Shown: positions 1 to 9,519, counted from the stretch's first letter. The stretch is 21,142 bases of DNA from an uncultured Collinsella sp. (GCA_900541015.1 UQIB01000034.1:1-21142); one strand, 5' to 3'. The notes: a model not told the origin generated them from the sequence alone. Made by a program: numbers and translations.

Positions 1-1188
1 CTTGCCACCTGGGCGGCCATGTGCGCCGGCACGTGCGGCATCGGCCCGATCACGCACTTCGATACCGATGCGTTTGCCGTCAAGGTGGCAGCCGAGGTCA
101 AGGGCTTTGACGGCAACGAGTACTTTGGCAAGCGTGACGCCAAGCATCTGGACCCCTGCGTTCAGTTTGCGATGGCGGCTTCGGACGAAGCCATGCACGA
201 TGCGGGCTTTGATGTCGAAGGCACCATCGATCGCGAGCGCCTGGGCGTCTACGTGGGCTCGGGCGTGGGCGGCATGACGACGCTCGTCGACAACGTCCAT
301 ACGATTGCCGAACGTGGGCCCCGCCGCGCATCGCCCTATATGATCGCGATGATGATCCCCAACATGGCATCGGGCAATATCGCAATCCGCCACAAGGCAA
401 AGGGCCCGACCCTGCCCGTGGTGACCGCGTGCGCAACCTCGGCCCATGCGGTGGGCGAGGCGTTCCGCGCCATCAAGCACGGCTATGCCGACGCGATCCT
501 CGCGGGCGGCGCCGAGGCTGCAATTATCCCCGATGCCGTTGCGGGCTTTACGTCCTGCCGCGCATTGACCACCAACCCCGATCCCGCGACGGCTTGTCGC
601 CCGTTCGATGCAGACCGCGACGGCTTTGTGATGGGCGAGGGTGCCTGCGTGCTCGTACTCGAGAGCATGGAGCATGCACAGGCGCGCGGTGCGCACATTT
701 ATGCCGAGGTCGTGGGCTACGGCAACACCGATGATGCCTATCACATCACGAGCCCTGATCCCGAGGCTGCCGGCATTGCCCGCGCGATATCGCTGGCGGT
801 GACCGAGGGCGACGTCAGGCCTTCCGAGGGTCTCTACATCAATGCCCACGGCACATCTACCAAGCTCAACGATTCGTCCGAGACGGCGGGCATTAAGCGT
901 GCGCTCGGCGAGGACGCGGCGCGCGCCGCGCACGTCTCGTCGACTAAGTCGATGACCGGCCACATGATCGGTGCCACGGGCGCCATCGAGGTCATGGCCT
1001 GCGCCATGGCGCTCGAGCAGGGCGTGGTGCCGCCGACCATTAACTACCGCACGCCCGATCCCGCCTGCGATCTTGACTACACGCCCAATCGCGCAGTTCG
1101 CGCCGACCTTACCTGGGCGCTTTCGACCAACCTAGGCTTTGGCGGGCACAACGCCGCCATCGCGCTGCGTAGATATACGAGGAGCTAG
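1..1188 (+). CDS. fabF: 3-oxoacyl-[acyl-carrier-protein] synthase II (5' partial)
   Basis: This is a beta-ketoacyl-ACP synthase. It condenses malonyl-ACP with a growing acyl-ACP in the cytosolic type II fatty-acid pathway. The reading frame is open from base 1, and the residues before the first in-frame ATG (position 19) continue into the conserved 'GIGPITHFD' stretch, so the true start lies upstream of the window. The nucleophile cysteine sits in VTACATSAH (codon 430-432). The two catalytic histidines are in NAHGTSTKLND and in TKSMTGHMIGATGA, which together give the Cys-His-His triad. The C-terminus NLGFGGHNAAIAL is typical and complete. The stop codon is three bases before the accB start, so the two genes are surely co-transcribed. 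FabB is the main alternative, but neighbouring fabZ/acc genes and the motif set favour FabF. Confidence 0.95.
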   Translation, partial: LATWAAMCAGTCGIGPITHFDTDAFAVKVAAEVKGFDGNEYFGKRDAKHLDPCVQFAMAASDEAMHDAGFDVEGTIDRERLGVYVGSGVGGMTTLVDNVHTIAERGPRRASPYMIAMMIPNMASGNIAIRHKAKGPTLPVVTACATSAHAVGEAFRAIKHGYADAILAGGAEAAIIPDAVAGFTSCRALTTNPDPATACRPFDADRDGFVMGEGACVLVLESMEHAQARGAHIYAEVVGYGNTDDAYHITSPDPEAAGIARAISLAVTEGDVRPSEGLYINAHGTSTKLNDSSETAGIKRALGEDAARAAHVSSTKSMTGHMIGATGAIEVMACAMALEQGVVPPTINYRTPDPACDLDYTPNRAVRADLTWALSTNLGFGGHNAAIALRRYTRS

Positions 1189-1191
1189 AGC

Positions 1192-1668
1192 ATGGATTCC
1201 AAAAGACTTGCCGAGATAGCCGATGTTATGGAGGACCGCGGCCTCACGCGCGTACGCGTTGAGGAGCCCGATGGCACCGCGGTCGAACTCGAGCGCGCGA
1301 GCGCCGCACAGCCGGTTGCCGTGCCCATGCCTATGCCGGGTGCCGTGACTGCTCCGGCGGTGGCTCCTGTCGCCATGCCTGCCGCCGCACCGGAGCCCGC
1401 CGCGCAGGCGCCTGCCACCGCACCGGAGCCCAAGGGCACCGAGGTGACCGCTCCCATGGTCGGCGTTTTCTATGCTGCCCCGGCGCCGGGCGACGAGCCG
1501 TTTGTGCACGTGGGCTCCAAGGTCAAGGCCGGTGAGACCCTCTGCATCATCGAGGCCATGAAGGTTCTCAACGAGGTGACGGCCGAGGCAGACGGCGAGG
1601 TGCTCGAGATCTGCGTGGCCGACGGCGATCTCGTGGAGTTCGGCAGTTGCCTCATGAGGATCGGATAG
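1192..1668 (+). CDS. accB: Biotin carboxyl carrier protein of acetyl-CoA carboxylase
   Basis: AccB is the 158-residue swinging-arm subunit of acetyl-CoA carboxylase. Its biotin accepts CO2 on AccC and hands it to acetyl-CoA on the carboxyltransferase. The N-terminus (about 1-40) is the AccC-contacting region. Residues about 41-82 form an Ala/Pro-rich flexible linker. The C-terminal biotinyl domain starts at 'VTAPMVGVFY' and carries the biotinylation motif IIEAMKVLNEV, with the modified lysine at residue 124. The motif reads AMKV rather than the commoner AMKM, a tolerated variant. The length matches E. coli AccB (156 aa). The ATG at 1192 follows an AGGAG at 1179-1183. The stop abuts the fabZ start region. 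Confidence 0.95.
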   Translation: MDSKRLAEIADVMEDRGLTRVRVEEPDGTAVELERASAAQPVAVPMPMPGAVTAPAVAPVAMPAAAPEPAAQAPATAPEPKGTEVTAPMVGVFYAAPAPGDEPFVHVGSKVKAGETLCIIEAMKVLNEVTAEADGEVLEICVADGDLVEFGSCLMRIG

Positions 1669-1677
1669 GTGATATCC

Positions 1678-2100
1678 ATGAACAAAGAAGAGCTTAAAGA
1701 ACTGTTGCCGCATCGCGAACCGATGCTTTTGCTTGACGAGGCCGAGCTGGTGGGCGACGAGGCCCACGGCAAGATCACGATTACGGGTGACGAGTACTTT
1801 TTGCAGGGGCATTTTCCGGGAAACCCGGTGGTCCCCGGCGTGATTCAGTGTGAGATGCTCGCCCAAAACTGCTGCGTGCTGCTGATGGGCGATGAGGAAG
1901 CGCGCGGCGCGACGCCGTTCTACACGAGCCTGGACAAGGTGCGCTTTAAGCGTCCGGTGCGACCGGGCGACACGGTGGATCTGGTGTGCTCCATCACGCG
2001 TGCGCGCGGGCCGTTCCGCTTTGCGACGGGCACCGCGAGCGTCAACGGTGAGGTCTGTTGCCGCGCCGACATGTCTTTTGCACTCATGCACGAAAGTTAA
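1678..2100 (+). CDS. fabZ: 3-hydroxyacyl-[acyl-carrier-protein] dehydratase
   Basis: FabZ removes water from beta-hydroxyacyl-ACP to give trans-2-enoyl-ACP. It has a single hot-dog fold of 140 residues. The signature GHFPGNPVVPGV is present. The catalytic histidine is residue 45 and the catalytic glutamate is residue 59 (in QCEMLAQ), the usual 14-residue spacing. The N-terminus 'LLPHREPMLLLDE' matches the family. I chose the ATG at 1678. A GTG at 1669, directly after the accB stop, is in frame and would add three residues (M-I-S). The gene lies between accB and accC, so the dehydratase is made together with acetyl-CoA carboxylase. Confidence 0.95.
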   Translation: MNKEELKELLPHREPMLLLDEAELVGDEAHGKITITGDEYFLQGHFPGNPVVPGVIQCEMLAQNCCVLLMGDEEARGATPFYTSLDKVRFKRPVRPGDTVDLVCSITRARGPFRFATGTASVNGEVCCRADMSFALMHES

Positions 2101-2110
2101 GGAAGGCTTC

Positions 2111-3440
<1,330 letters not shown>

Positions 3441-3454
<14 letters not shown>

Positions 3455-5165
3455 AAAAGCGAAGACGGTCAACGTCCTCGAGGGACCGATGACCGAGTCG
3501 TGCGCCGAGTTTCCCGCGCGCCACGTGTTTATCAAGTGCCCGGAGTGCCGCCGCGTGATCGATGAGGCGCGCCTGCACGACAACCTCGAGGTCTGCCCTC
3601 GTTGCGGCAAACACTTTCGCGTGAGCGGGCGCGACCGCATGCGCATGACGATTGACGAGGGCACGTTTGAGGAATGGGATGCCAGTCTGGCGCCGGAGGA
3701 CTTCCTTTCGTTTCCCGGCTATGCCGACAAGCTCAAGAGCGTGAGCGAACGTTCGGGCGAGCGCGATGCCGTTGTGTGCGGCAAGGGCAAAATCTGCGGT
3801 TGCGATACGGCGCTCTTCTTTATGGACGCCAACTTTATGATGGGCTCGATGGGTTCCGTGGTGGGCGAGAAGATCTGTCGCACATTTGAGCGAGCGACCG
3901 AGCTTGGATTGCCAGTTGTCGGCTTTACCGTTTCGGGCGGTGCGCGCATGCAAGAGGGCGTGACATCGCTTATGCAGATGGCCAAGATTTCTGCGGCGGT
4001 TAGGCGCCATAGCGAGGCGGGCGGCCTGTATATCACGGTGCTCACTGACCCCACGACCGGAGGCGTAACCGCGAGCTTTGCCATGGAGGGCGATATTATC
4101 CTGGCTGAGCCCGATGCCCTGACGGCATTTGCCGGCCCGCGCGTGATCGAGCAGAACATGCACAAGCGCCTGCCCAAGGGATTCCAGCGCTCCGAGTTTT
4201 TGCTGGAGCACGGCTTTTGCGATGCCGTTGTTCCGCGTGGCGAGATTGCGCTCACGGTAGGCGAGCTGCTGGCACTGCACGAAGGGCACGCGCCCGGCCT
4301 GGGGGCACCGCATGAGATCGTGCATACGGGTCGTCGCGGCAAAAAGCTGGGACACTTGTTCAAGCGCTCGACCGCACCAAAAACCGCGCTCGAGATTGTC
4401 AAGCAGACCCGCTCGGCAGATCGCGCCACGGCGGGCGAGATGATCTCGCTGGGCCTGGATGGATTTGTGGAGCTGCATGGCGACCGTTACTTTGGCGACG
4501 ACGCCGCCGTGGTGGCTGGCATTGGCTGGAAAGACGGGCGACCCGTGACGGTTATCGCCGTCGAGCGCGGTACCACGACCAAAGAGCGCATGCGTCGCAA
4601 CTTTGGTATGGCACATCCCGAGGGCTACCGCAAAGCGCGTCGCCTTATGCGCCAGGCCGAAAAGTTTGGTCGACCGGTTCTGTGTCTGGTCGATACTTCG
4701 GGCGCGTTTTGCGGCATCGGTGCCGAGGAGCGCGGCCAGGGCGAGGCGATTGCCCAGAATCTCATGGAGATGAGCGGCCTCAAGACGCCGATTGTCTCGG
4801 TGGTGACAGGCGAGGGCGGCTCTGGTGGCGCGCTGGCGCTGTCCGTGGCCGACCGCATCCTGATGCTCTCGAGCTCGGCCTATTCGGTCGTGAGCCCCGA
4901 GGCCTGTGCGTCGATCCTGTGGAAGGATACCGAGCGCGCGAATGAGGCCGCCGAGGCGCTTAAACTCACGGCTCCCGATCTGTTGGCGCTCGGCATCATC
5001 GACGGCATTGTTGACGATAGGGGCCTGTCGCATGAGGAGATCGCTGGTGCCGTCATGTCCTCGGCATTTGATGCCTTCGATACGCTTGGGCGGCTCGACG
5101 ACGCGACCCTCACAAACCTCCGCTACGAAAAGTACCGCGCAATCGGTCAATACCGCACGATGTGA
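3441..5165 (+). CDS. accDA: Acetyl-CoA carboxylase carboxyltransferase, fused beta-alpha subunits
   Basis: One continuous 574-residue protein joins the two carboxyltransferase subunits that are separate AccD and AccA proteins in E. coli. It transfers CO2 from biotin-AccB to acetyl-CoA, giving malonyl-CoA. Residues about 30-60 form the AccD zinc ribbon, with cysteines 33, 36, 52 and 55 (CPEC...CPRC). The beta crotonase-like domain runs to about residue 290, with SGGARMQEG and DPTTGGVTASFAM. A short Gly/Arg/Lys linker follows. The alpha domain starts near residue 300, with ELHGDRYFGDD, GRPVLCLVDTSGAF and GEGGSGGALAL. There is no frameshift or internal restart. The ATG at 3441 has a GGGGC 7 nt upstream inside accC. 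In-frame ATGs at 3447 and 3489 are alternatives that keep the zinc ribbon. Confidence 0.94.
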
Positions 5166-5205
5166 CAGGGGGATAGCCCGCATGTCACATTGGGAAAGGC
5201 GTTCC

Positions 5206-6420
5206 ATGTCACAAGTTTCTAACACCTCGTTTACAACGACGGCTTCATCAAACGCCATGGCCGTGGTGGACTATCTGTCCAAAAGCATGATGTCGGCGCT
5301 GCCGTTTATTGTCTGCGCGGCGTTGTTCCGCACCGTCGCCGTCATTATGGGCGAAGGCATGCTGGGCCTGTGGTCTGCCGATTCCGAAATCTATCGCCTG
5401 TTCTACAGTTGGCTCTATAACGCCGGCTACTACTTTTTGCCCATTTATCTTGGTTGGGCGGCCGCCCGCCAGCTCGGTTGCTCGGAGCAGCTGGGCATGA
5501 TGCTGGGCGGCGTATTGATTGCACCCGATCTGCTTAAGCTCGTCGATGCCGCATCGACGACGGGGGCATCGATGACTTCCGTGTATGGTCTGCTTCCCGC
5601 GCCGGTCAACGATTACACGACGACTGTTATTCCGGTTTTCCTCTCGGTGCCTGTGCTATGGCGAGTGGAGTGTTTCTTTAAGCGCGTTATCCCTAAGGCC
5701 GTGGCGTTTTCGTTCGTTCCGTTTGCAACCATGCTCGTCATGGTTCCGGTTTCGCTGTGTATCACGGCGCCGGCGGGCAGCTATCTGGGCATGCTGTTGG
5801 GACAGCTTATGTTTATGCTTGGAAATTCCGGTGGCATCGTGTCGCTGCTCACGCTCATGGGGCTTGCCGCGGGCTGGGAGTTCCTAAAGATCGCCGGCGT
5901 CAGCAACGTTGTCCTATCGCTTGCCTACGCGCAGTTCATGAGTGTGGGAACGGATTCGTGCATCCTGATCGCCGCGACGATGGCGACGTTCGCCGTTTGG
6001 GGCATGCCCTTTGGCGCGTCGCTCCGCGTTGCGGATAAGGACGAGAAGGCGCTCATGCTGGGCTATTCGATCTCGGGTGTGCTTGGTGGCGTAAGCGAGC
6101 CGGCGCTGTACGGTTGCGGCTTTAAATATGGCAGGTGCCTGACGTGCATGGCCATTGGCGGCGCCGTCGGAGGCCTTGTTGCGGCCGTGGGCCACGTTAC
6201 GGCCTATACCATCGGCATGACGAATGTCCTCATGGTCATTGGCTTTGCCACGGGCGGCATCTCGAACCTGCTGTGGTGCTGCGCTGCCGGCGGTGTGGCA
6301 TTTGCGGTGTCTGCGGCGCTGAGCTGCTGCTTTGGCGTGGTGCCGGCGAAGGGACAGACGATGGGGGACGGAGCCGATTCACCCGAAACCTCGAAGAGCG
6401 TGGCCGAAGTAAGCGCGTAA
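5206..6420 (+). CDS. PTS transporter subunit EIIC, glucose/beta-glucoside superfamily
   Basis: This is an integral membrane protein of about 404 residues with many hydrophobic segments. It is homologous to the sugar-conducting EIIC domain of glucose/sucrose/beta-glucoside phosphotransferase permeases. The most diagnostic stretch is GVLGGVSEPALYGCG (around residues 291-305), the family's G-[IV]-[ST]-E-P-A-[IL]-Y-G substrate loop. No EIIB domain (phospho-cysteine) and no EIIA domain (phospho-histidine) are present. The hydrophilic tail after the last membrane segment is only about 25 residues. The substrate cannot be read from the sequence. The ATG at 5206 follows GGGAAAGG with good spacing. 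An in-frame ATG at 5182 (GGGGGA upstream) is a real alternative that adds eight residues. It lies 40 bases after accDA and could be read as the operon's last gene. Confidence 0.8.
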   Translation: MSQVSNTSFTTTASSNAMAVVDYLSKSMMSALPFIVCAALFRTVAVIMGEGMLGLWSADSEIYRLFYSWLYNAGYYFLPIYLGWAAARQLGCSEQLGMMLGGVLIAPDLLKLVDAASTTGASMTSVYGLLPAPVNDYTTTVIPVFLSVPVLWRVECFFKRVIPKAVAFSFVPFATMLVMVPVSLCITAPAGSYLGMLLGQLMFMLGNSGGIVSLLTLMGLAAGWEFLKIAGVSNVVLSLAYAQFMSVGTDSCILIAATMATFAVWGMPFGASLRVADKDEKALMLGYSISGVLGGVSEPALYGCGFKYGRCLTCMAIGGAVGGLVAAVGHVTAYTIGMTNVLMVIGFATGGISNLLWCCAAGGVAFAVSAALSCCFGVVPAKGQTMGDGADSPETSKSVAEVSA

Positions 6421-6458
6421 ACCTGTGCGACACAAGGACGATTCCTTTGCCATGCTCC

Positions 6459-6491
6459 AAGGCCGTGGCCCGTGTGGGTCGCGGCCTTTTT
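6459..6491 (+). terminator. Rho-independent terminator after the EIIC gene
   Basis: A 13-pair stem runs from 6459 (AAGGCCGTGGCCC), across a GTGT loop, to GGGTCGCGGCCTT. It contains two G-U wobble pairs and is followed by a T-run at 6487-6491. The wobbles pair only in the + strand RNA, so this terminates the fatty-acid/EIIC transcript. Confidence 0.8.
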
Positions 6492-6518
6492 GTATCTGAA
6501 GGACAAAGTGGCTACACT
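6490..6518 (+). promoter_or_regulatory. Candidate sigma70-type promoter for the CDF exporter gene
   Basis: TTGTAT at 6490-6495 and TACACT at 6513-6518 are separated by 17 bases, close to the housekeeping consensus. The -35 box begins in the T-run of the preceding terminator. A transcript from here would start about 40 bases before the exporter ATG. Confidence 0.5.
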
Positions 6519-6566
6519 ACAATCCGTTTGAGCAATAGATATATATAGGCAGTACCGTGGGGGCTG

Positions 6567-7727
6567 ATGAAGATGGTCGAGTGGATCGTTCGTCGTGCGC
6601 AGGGCGACCGTGCGCGCGTGGGCACGTTGACGGGCATGGTGTGCATTCTCGCTAATGTTGCGCTTTGTGCTGCGAAGGGCGCAATTGGTGTGGTTTCGGG
6701 ATCGGTTTCGATTGTGGCGGATGCCATGAACAACCTGTCCGATGCCAGCTCGAATATCGTGAGCGTGCTGGGCTTTAAGCTGGCGAGCAAGCCGGCCGAC
6801 CCCGAGCATCCTTACGGCCACGGTCGCTACGAGTATCTCTCGGGTCTGGTCGTGGCGGCACTCGTACTGCTGATTGGCGTTGAGCTGGTGAAGTCCTCGG
6901 TTGAGCGCATCATCCACCCCGAACCTGTCGAGTTCTCGCTTGCCCTGGTGGCAGTTCTAGTGCTTTCGATGGTCGTAAAGCTCTGGATGGCGGCCCTCAA
7001 CCAAAAGCTCGGCGATCGCATTGAGTCCGAGACGCTGCATGCGACCGCGCAAGATTCCAAGAACGATGTCCTTGCCACGGGCGCCGTGCTAGCGTGCGCA
7101 ATTGTTTCGCAGGTGACGCACATCAATCTTGACGCATGGGTCGGCCTTGCCGTTGGCGCCTATATTGGCTGGAGCGGTTTTGAACTCATTCAGGATACGG
7201 TGAGCCCGCTTTTGGGTCAGTCGCCCGATCCTAAGCTGGTCAAGCACATTCGAGACAAGATCATGAGCTATCCCGGCGTTTTGGGCGTTCACGATTTGAT
7301 GGTTCACGACTACGGCCCGGGCAGGAAGTTCGCAAGCGCGCATGCCGAGATGGCGGCCGAGGTCAGTCCGCTGGAAAGTCACGACACGCTCGATAACATC
7401 GAGCAGTCGTTTAGGAACGAGGACGGCATGATCGTCACGCTCCATTACGATCCCATCGTGACCGACGATCCAAAGGTGGCGAGCATGCGCCTGCGTATCA
7501 ACGCAATGGCTCAGGAGATCGATAACCGCCTTTCGATTCACGACCTTCGCTGCGTGCCGGGTCCCACGCACACCAACGTGATCTTTGACTGCGTACGTCC
7601 CTCGGATCTGCAGATGAGTGCCGAAGACGTAAAGCACGCGCTGGCACAACGGGTCGAATCGGAATATCCCAAGTCGATTGCCAAGATTACGATCGACGAA
7701 GACTACGTAGGGCATACCCACGAGTAA
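6567..7727 (+). CDS. Cation diffusion facilitator (CDF) family metal exporter
   Basis: This is a 386-residue divalent-metal/proton antiporter of the CDF family. It has an N-terminal membrane domain (about 1-200) and a cytosolic C-terminal domain (about 205-386). The family signatures are visible: VADAMNNLSDASSN in TM2 and HPYGHGRYEYLSG in the TM2-TM3 loop. Aligned by eye to E. coli YiiP, the transport-site residues are D52 and N56 (TM2) and D163 and D167 (TM5). This differs from the zinc-type D/D/H/D set and resembles the set described for Mn2+ exporters such as pneumococcal MntE, so manganese is a reasonable guess. The C-terminal part is longer than in short CDF proteins. The ATG at 6567 follows a GTGGGGG. 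Confidence 0.88.
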   Translation: MKMVEWIVRRAQGDRARVGTLTGMVCILANVALCAAKGAIGVVSGSVSIVADAMNNLSDASSNIVSVLGFKLASKPADPEHPYGHGRYEYLSGLVVAALVLLIGVELVKSSVERIIHPEPVEFSLALVAVLVLSMVVKLWMAALNQKLGDRIESETLHATAQDSKNDVLATGAVLACAIVSQVTHINLDAWVGLAVGAYIGWSGFELIQDTVSPLLGQSPDPKLVKHIRDKIMSYPGVLGVHDLMVHDYGPGRKFASAHAEMAAEVSPLESHDTLDNIEQSFRNEDGMIVTLHYDPIVTDDPKVASMRLRINAMAQEIDNRLSIHDLRCVPGPTHTNVIFDCVRPSDLQMSAEDVKHALAQRVESEYPKSIAKITIDEDYVGHTHE

Positions 7728-7766
7728 GGCTGTGCCGGCAAAGCAAGTTATACAGAAGGGGAGAAT

Positions 7767-8393
7767 ATGAAGAGGCTGTATCTGCTCCGCCACGGCCAGA
7801 CGGAATTCAACGTCAAAAAGCTGGTCCAGGGCCGCTGCGATTCACCACTGACCGACCTGGGCCGCAAACAAGCGGGAATGGCAGCCGCATGGCTCAAAGC
7901 TCACGGCGTCGTCCCCGACAAAGTAGTCTCATCACCCTTAGGCCGAGCCATGGACACGGCAAGTCTCGTCGCATGCGAACTCCTCGGCCCGGACGCAGCA
8001 GTCGAGCCCTGTGAAGGCATTATCGAGCGCAGCTACGGCACCTTCGAAGAAGGCCCCCACGACGCCCTGCCCACTGACGTTTGGGATCCGGGCGAGGACC
8101 TGGTCCCCTTCGGAGGAGAAGGAAGCCGCGCGCTGCAAGAGCGCATGGTAGACACCCTCACCAATCTCATGGGCGCCGAGGGCATAGAAACCCTCCTAGC
8201 AGTAAGCCACGGCAGCGCCAGCCGCCAATTCATTAAGGCTGCAGCCCCAGAGGGCTTCGAGCTCCCAACAAAACTCCCCAACTGCGCCATCATGATCTTC
8301 GATTTCGATGAGGCAAAGCCACAAGCAGAAGTCGAGCCAATGCAATGCAAGTTCACCCTCCAGCAAATAGTGGACCCCCAACAAAGTCATTAG
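7767..8393 (+). CDS. Histidine phosphatase family protein (phosphoglycerate mutase-like)
   Basis: This is a 208-residue cytosolic protein of the branch-1 histidine phosphatase superfamily. The phospho-accepting histidine is residue 9 in YLLRHGQTEFN. The second catalytic histidine is residue 148 in AVSHGSASR. ERSYGTFEEG provides the usual acid region. Small proteins like this are often annotated GpmB or alpha-ribazole phosphatase, but most are broad phosphatases and the substrate cannot be read here. An AAGGGGAG sits just before the ATG. Codon choice is unlike the neighbours: many A-ending codons (TCA, CCA, GCA, CTA, TTA, AAA) occur where flanking genes use C or G. That may mean a separate origin or relaxed selection. 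Confidence 0.88.
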   Translation: MKRLYLLRHGQTEFNVKKLVQGRCDSPLTDLGRKQAGMAAAWLKAHGVVPDKVVSSPLGRAMDTASLVACELLGPDAAVEPCEGIIERSYGTFEEGPHDALPTDVWDPGEDLVPFGGEGSRALQERMVDTLTNLMGAEGIETLLAVSHGSASRQFIKAAAPEGFELPTKLPNCAIMIFDFDEAKPQAEVEPMQCKFTLQQIVDPQQSH

Positions 8394-8423
8394 CCTGAGC
8401 GAGCAAGGTTTAGTAGACATCAA

Positions 8424-8600
8424 CGTGGCGTTCCCAGTGTGCGGCGGAGGGGGCGGGCCAGAGACATATTAAGGTTGTCGCGAGTTCCGCACGAACAGGA
8501 GAGCACTTAATGTGCTCTCCGTCGTGAGCAGGACTGTAGAGCAGCAGCCTTAATATGTCTCTGGCCCGCCCCCTCCGCCGCACACTGGGAACGTGCCACG
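8424..8600. repeat. 177-bp long-stem inverted repeat element
   Basis: Bases 8430-8474 and 8548-8592 are perfect reverse complements over 45 of 45 positions. Beyond a 2-base bulge (8593-8594), the match continues with CGTGGC at 8424-8429 against GCCACG at 8595-8600. Inside, CACGA (8490-8494) pairs with TCGTG (8522-8526), and GGAGAGCAC (8498-8506) pairs with GTGCTCTCC (8512-8520) around a TTAAT loop. On the + strand RNA the main stem can be prolonged inward by G-U pairs. There is no T-run after it and no open frame inside. It could be a non-autonomous mobile element, a structured RNA or an insulating hairpin upstream of the ribosomal operon. Confidence 0.93.
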
Positions 8601-8642
8601 CACTTTACCTGCGTAAACAATGTGAGTGAAATATGAATCTCG

Positions 8643-8669
8643 ATGGATACGCCCGCAGCCGTGTATACT
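8643..8669 (+). promoter_or_regulatory. Candidate promoter of the rplC ribosomal protein operon
   Basis: TATACT at 8664-8669 is a good -10 box. There is no consensus -35. However, the 26 bases 8643-8668 match 10508-10533 (upstream of rplB) at 23 of 26 positions, from the -35 region through the GC-rich spacer (ACGCCCG) to GTGTATAC. Conservation of the whole block, not only the -10 box, suggests one dedicated promoter type or an activator site. Confidence 0.6.
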
Positions 8670-8852
8670 AAACAGCAGTGTGTAACCAGGGGAGTATTCT
8701 GGCTGGACAAAATGCCTGCTTAATAGGGTTGTCAGGTAGTCCGGGCGAAATACAAGGCTGGGGAGCACGTCGTGTAAGTAGTGGTCCTCTAGGGGCGTAC
8801 GCTCGGTGGTGTACGCATTGTCCCAAGACCACGCGAGAGTTGGGATCATATC
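8670..8852 (+). promoter_or_regulatory. rplC: Structured 5' leader of rplC
   Basis: About 175 bases separate the inferred start point from rplC, long for an r-protein gene. The 3' half folds into a compound hairpin: GTGGTC (8781-8786) with GACCAC (8827-8832), enclosing GCGTAC (8795-8800) with GTACGC (8811-8816). It ends just before the GGGAT Shine-Dalgarno at 8842-8846. The position resembles that of the S10-operon leader, where L4 represses its own operon in E. coli. The sequence is not one I recognise. Confidence 0.4.
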
Positions 8853-9473
8853 TTGATCAGCATGATTCTCGGCCGCAAGATTGGCATGACCCAGGTTTGG
8901 GACGAGGACGACAACGTCGTTCCCGTCACGGTCATCCAGGCTGGCCCCTGCGCTGTCTCGCAGGTTAAAACTCAGGCAACCGACGGCTATGACGCCGTCC
9001 AGATCGGTTTCGGCGACATCAAGGCCAAGAACGTGAACAAGCCCATGGCTGGTCACTTCGCCAAGGCTGGCGTCGAGCCTGTCCGTTTCCTTCGTGAGGT
9101 CCGCGTCGAGAACGGCGAGGAGCACAAGGTCGGCGAGGTCGTCACCGTCGCTGATTTCGCTGATGTCGAGAAGGTCGACGTCATCGGTACCTCCAAGGGT
9201 AAGGGCTTCCAGGGTCGCATCAAGCGCTGGGGTCAGCGCCGCGGTCCTATGACGCATGGTTCTCACTTCCAGCGTCACCCCGGTTCTATCGGTCAGTGCG
9301 CCTATCCTGCGCGCGTCCTCAAGGGCGTCAAGATGGCCGGTCACATGGGTAACGAGCGCGTTACCGTCAAGAACCTTTCCGTTGTCCGCATCGATGCCGA
9401 GCAGAACCTCATCTTGGTCAAGGGCGCTGTCCCGGGTGCCAAGAATGGTCTCGTCGCCATCCGTATGGCCTAA
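8853..9473 (+). CDS. rplC: 50S ribosomal protein L3
   Basis: L3 is an early-assembly protein of the large subunit, binding 23S rRNA near the peptidyl-transferase centre. The 206-residue sequence begins MISMILGRKIGMTQVWDEDD and carries the conserved core KGKGFQGRIKRWGQRRGPMTHGS-type stretch, then HPGSIGQ and KMAGHMGNERVTVKNL. The start is a TTG at 8853 with GGGAT 6 nt upstream. The in-frame ATG at 8862 lacks a Shine-Dalgarno at good spacing but is possible. It is the first gene of the r-protein block. The gene normally before it, rpsJ, is not here. Confidence 0.96.
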   Translation: MISMILGRKIGMTQVWDEDDNVVPVTVIQAGPCAVSQVKTQATDGYDAVQIGFGDIKAKNVNKPMAGHFAKAGVEPVRFLREVRVENGEEHKVGEVVTVADFADVEKVDVIGTSKGKGFQGRIKRWGQRRGPMTHGSHFQRHPGSIGQCAYPARVLKGVKMAGHMGNERVTVKNLSVVRIDAEQNLILVKGAVPGAKNGLVAIRMA

Positions 9474-9519
9474 GGGCCCAGCCCATTTAGCCCAGCGTCA
9501 TACCAAGGAGAACACTTAA

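Noticed and set aside
8424..8600. Simple intrinsic terminator of the phosphatase gene
   Set aside because: There is no T-run after the stem, and the stem is several times longer than a terminator.
8600..8852. Possible remnant of rpsJ upstream of rplC
   Set aside because: The interval is too short, and no frame in it translates to S10-like sequence. It reads as promoter plus leader.
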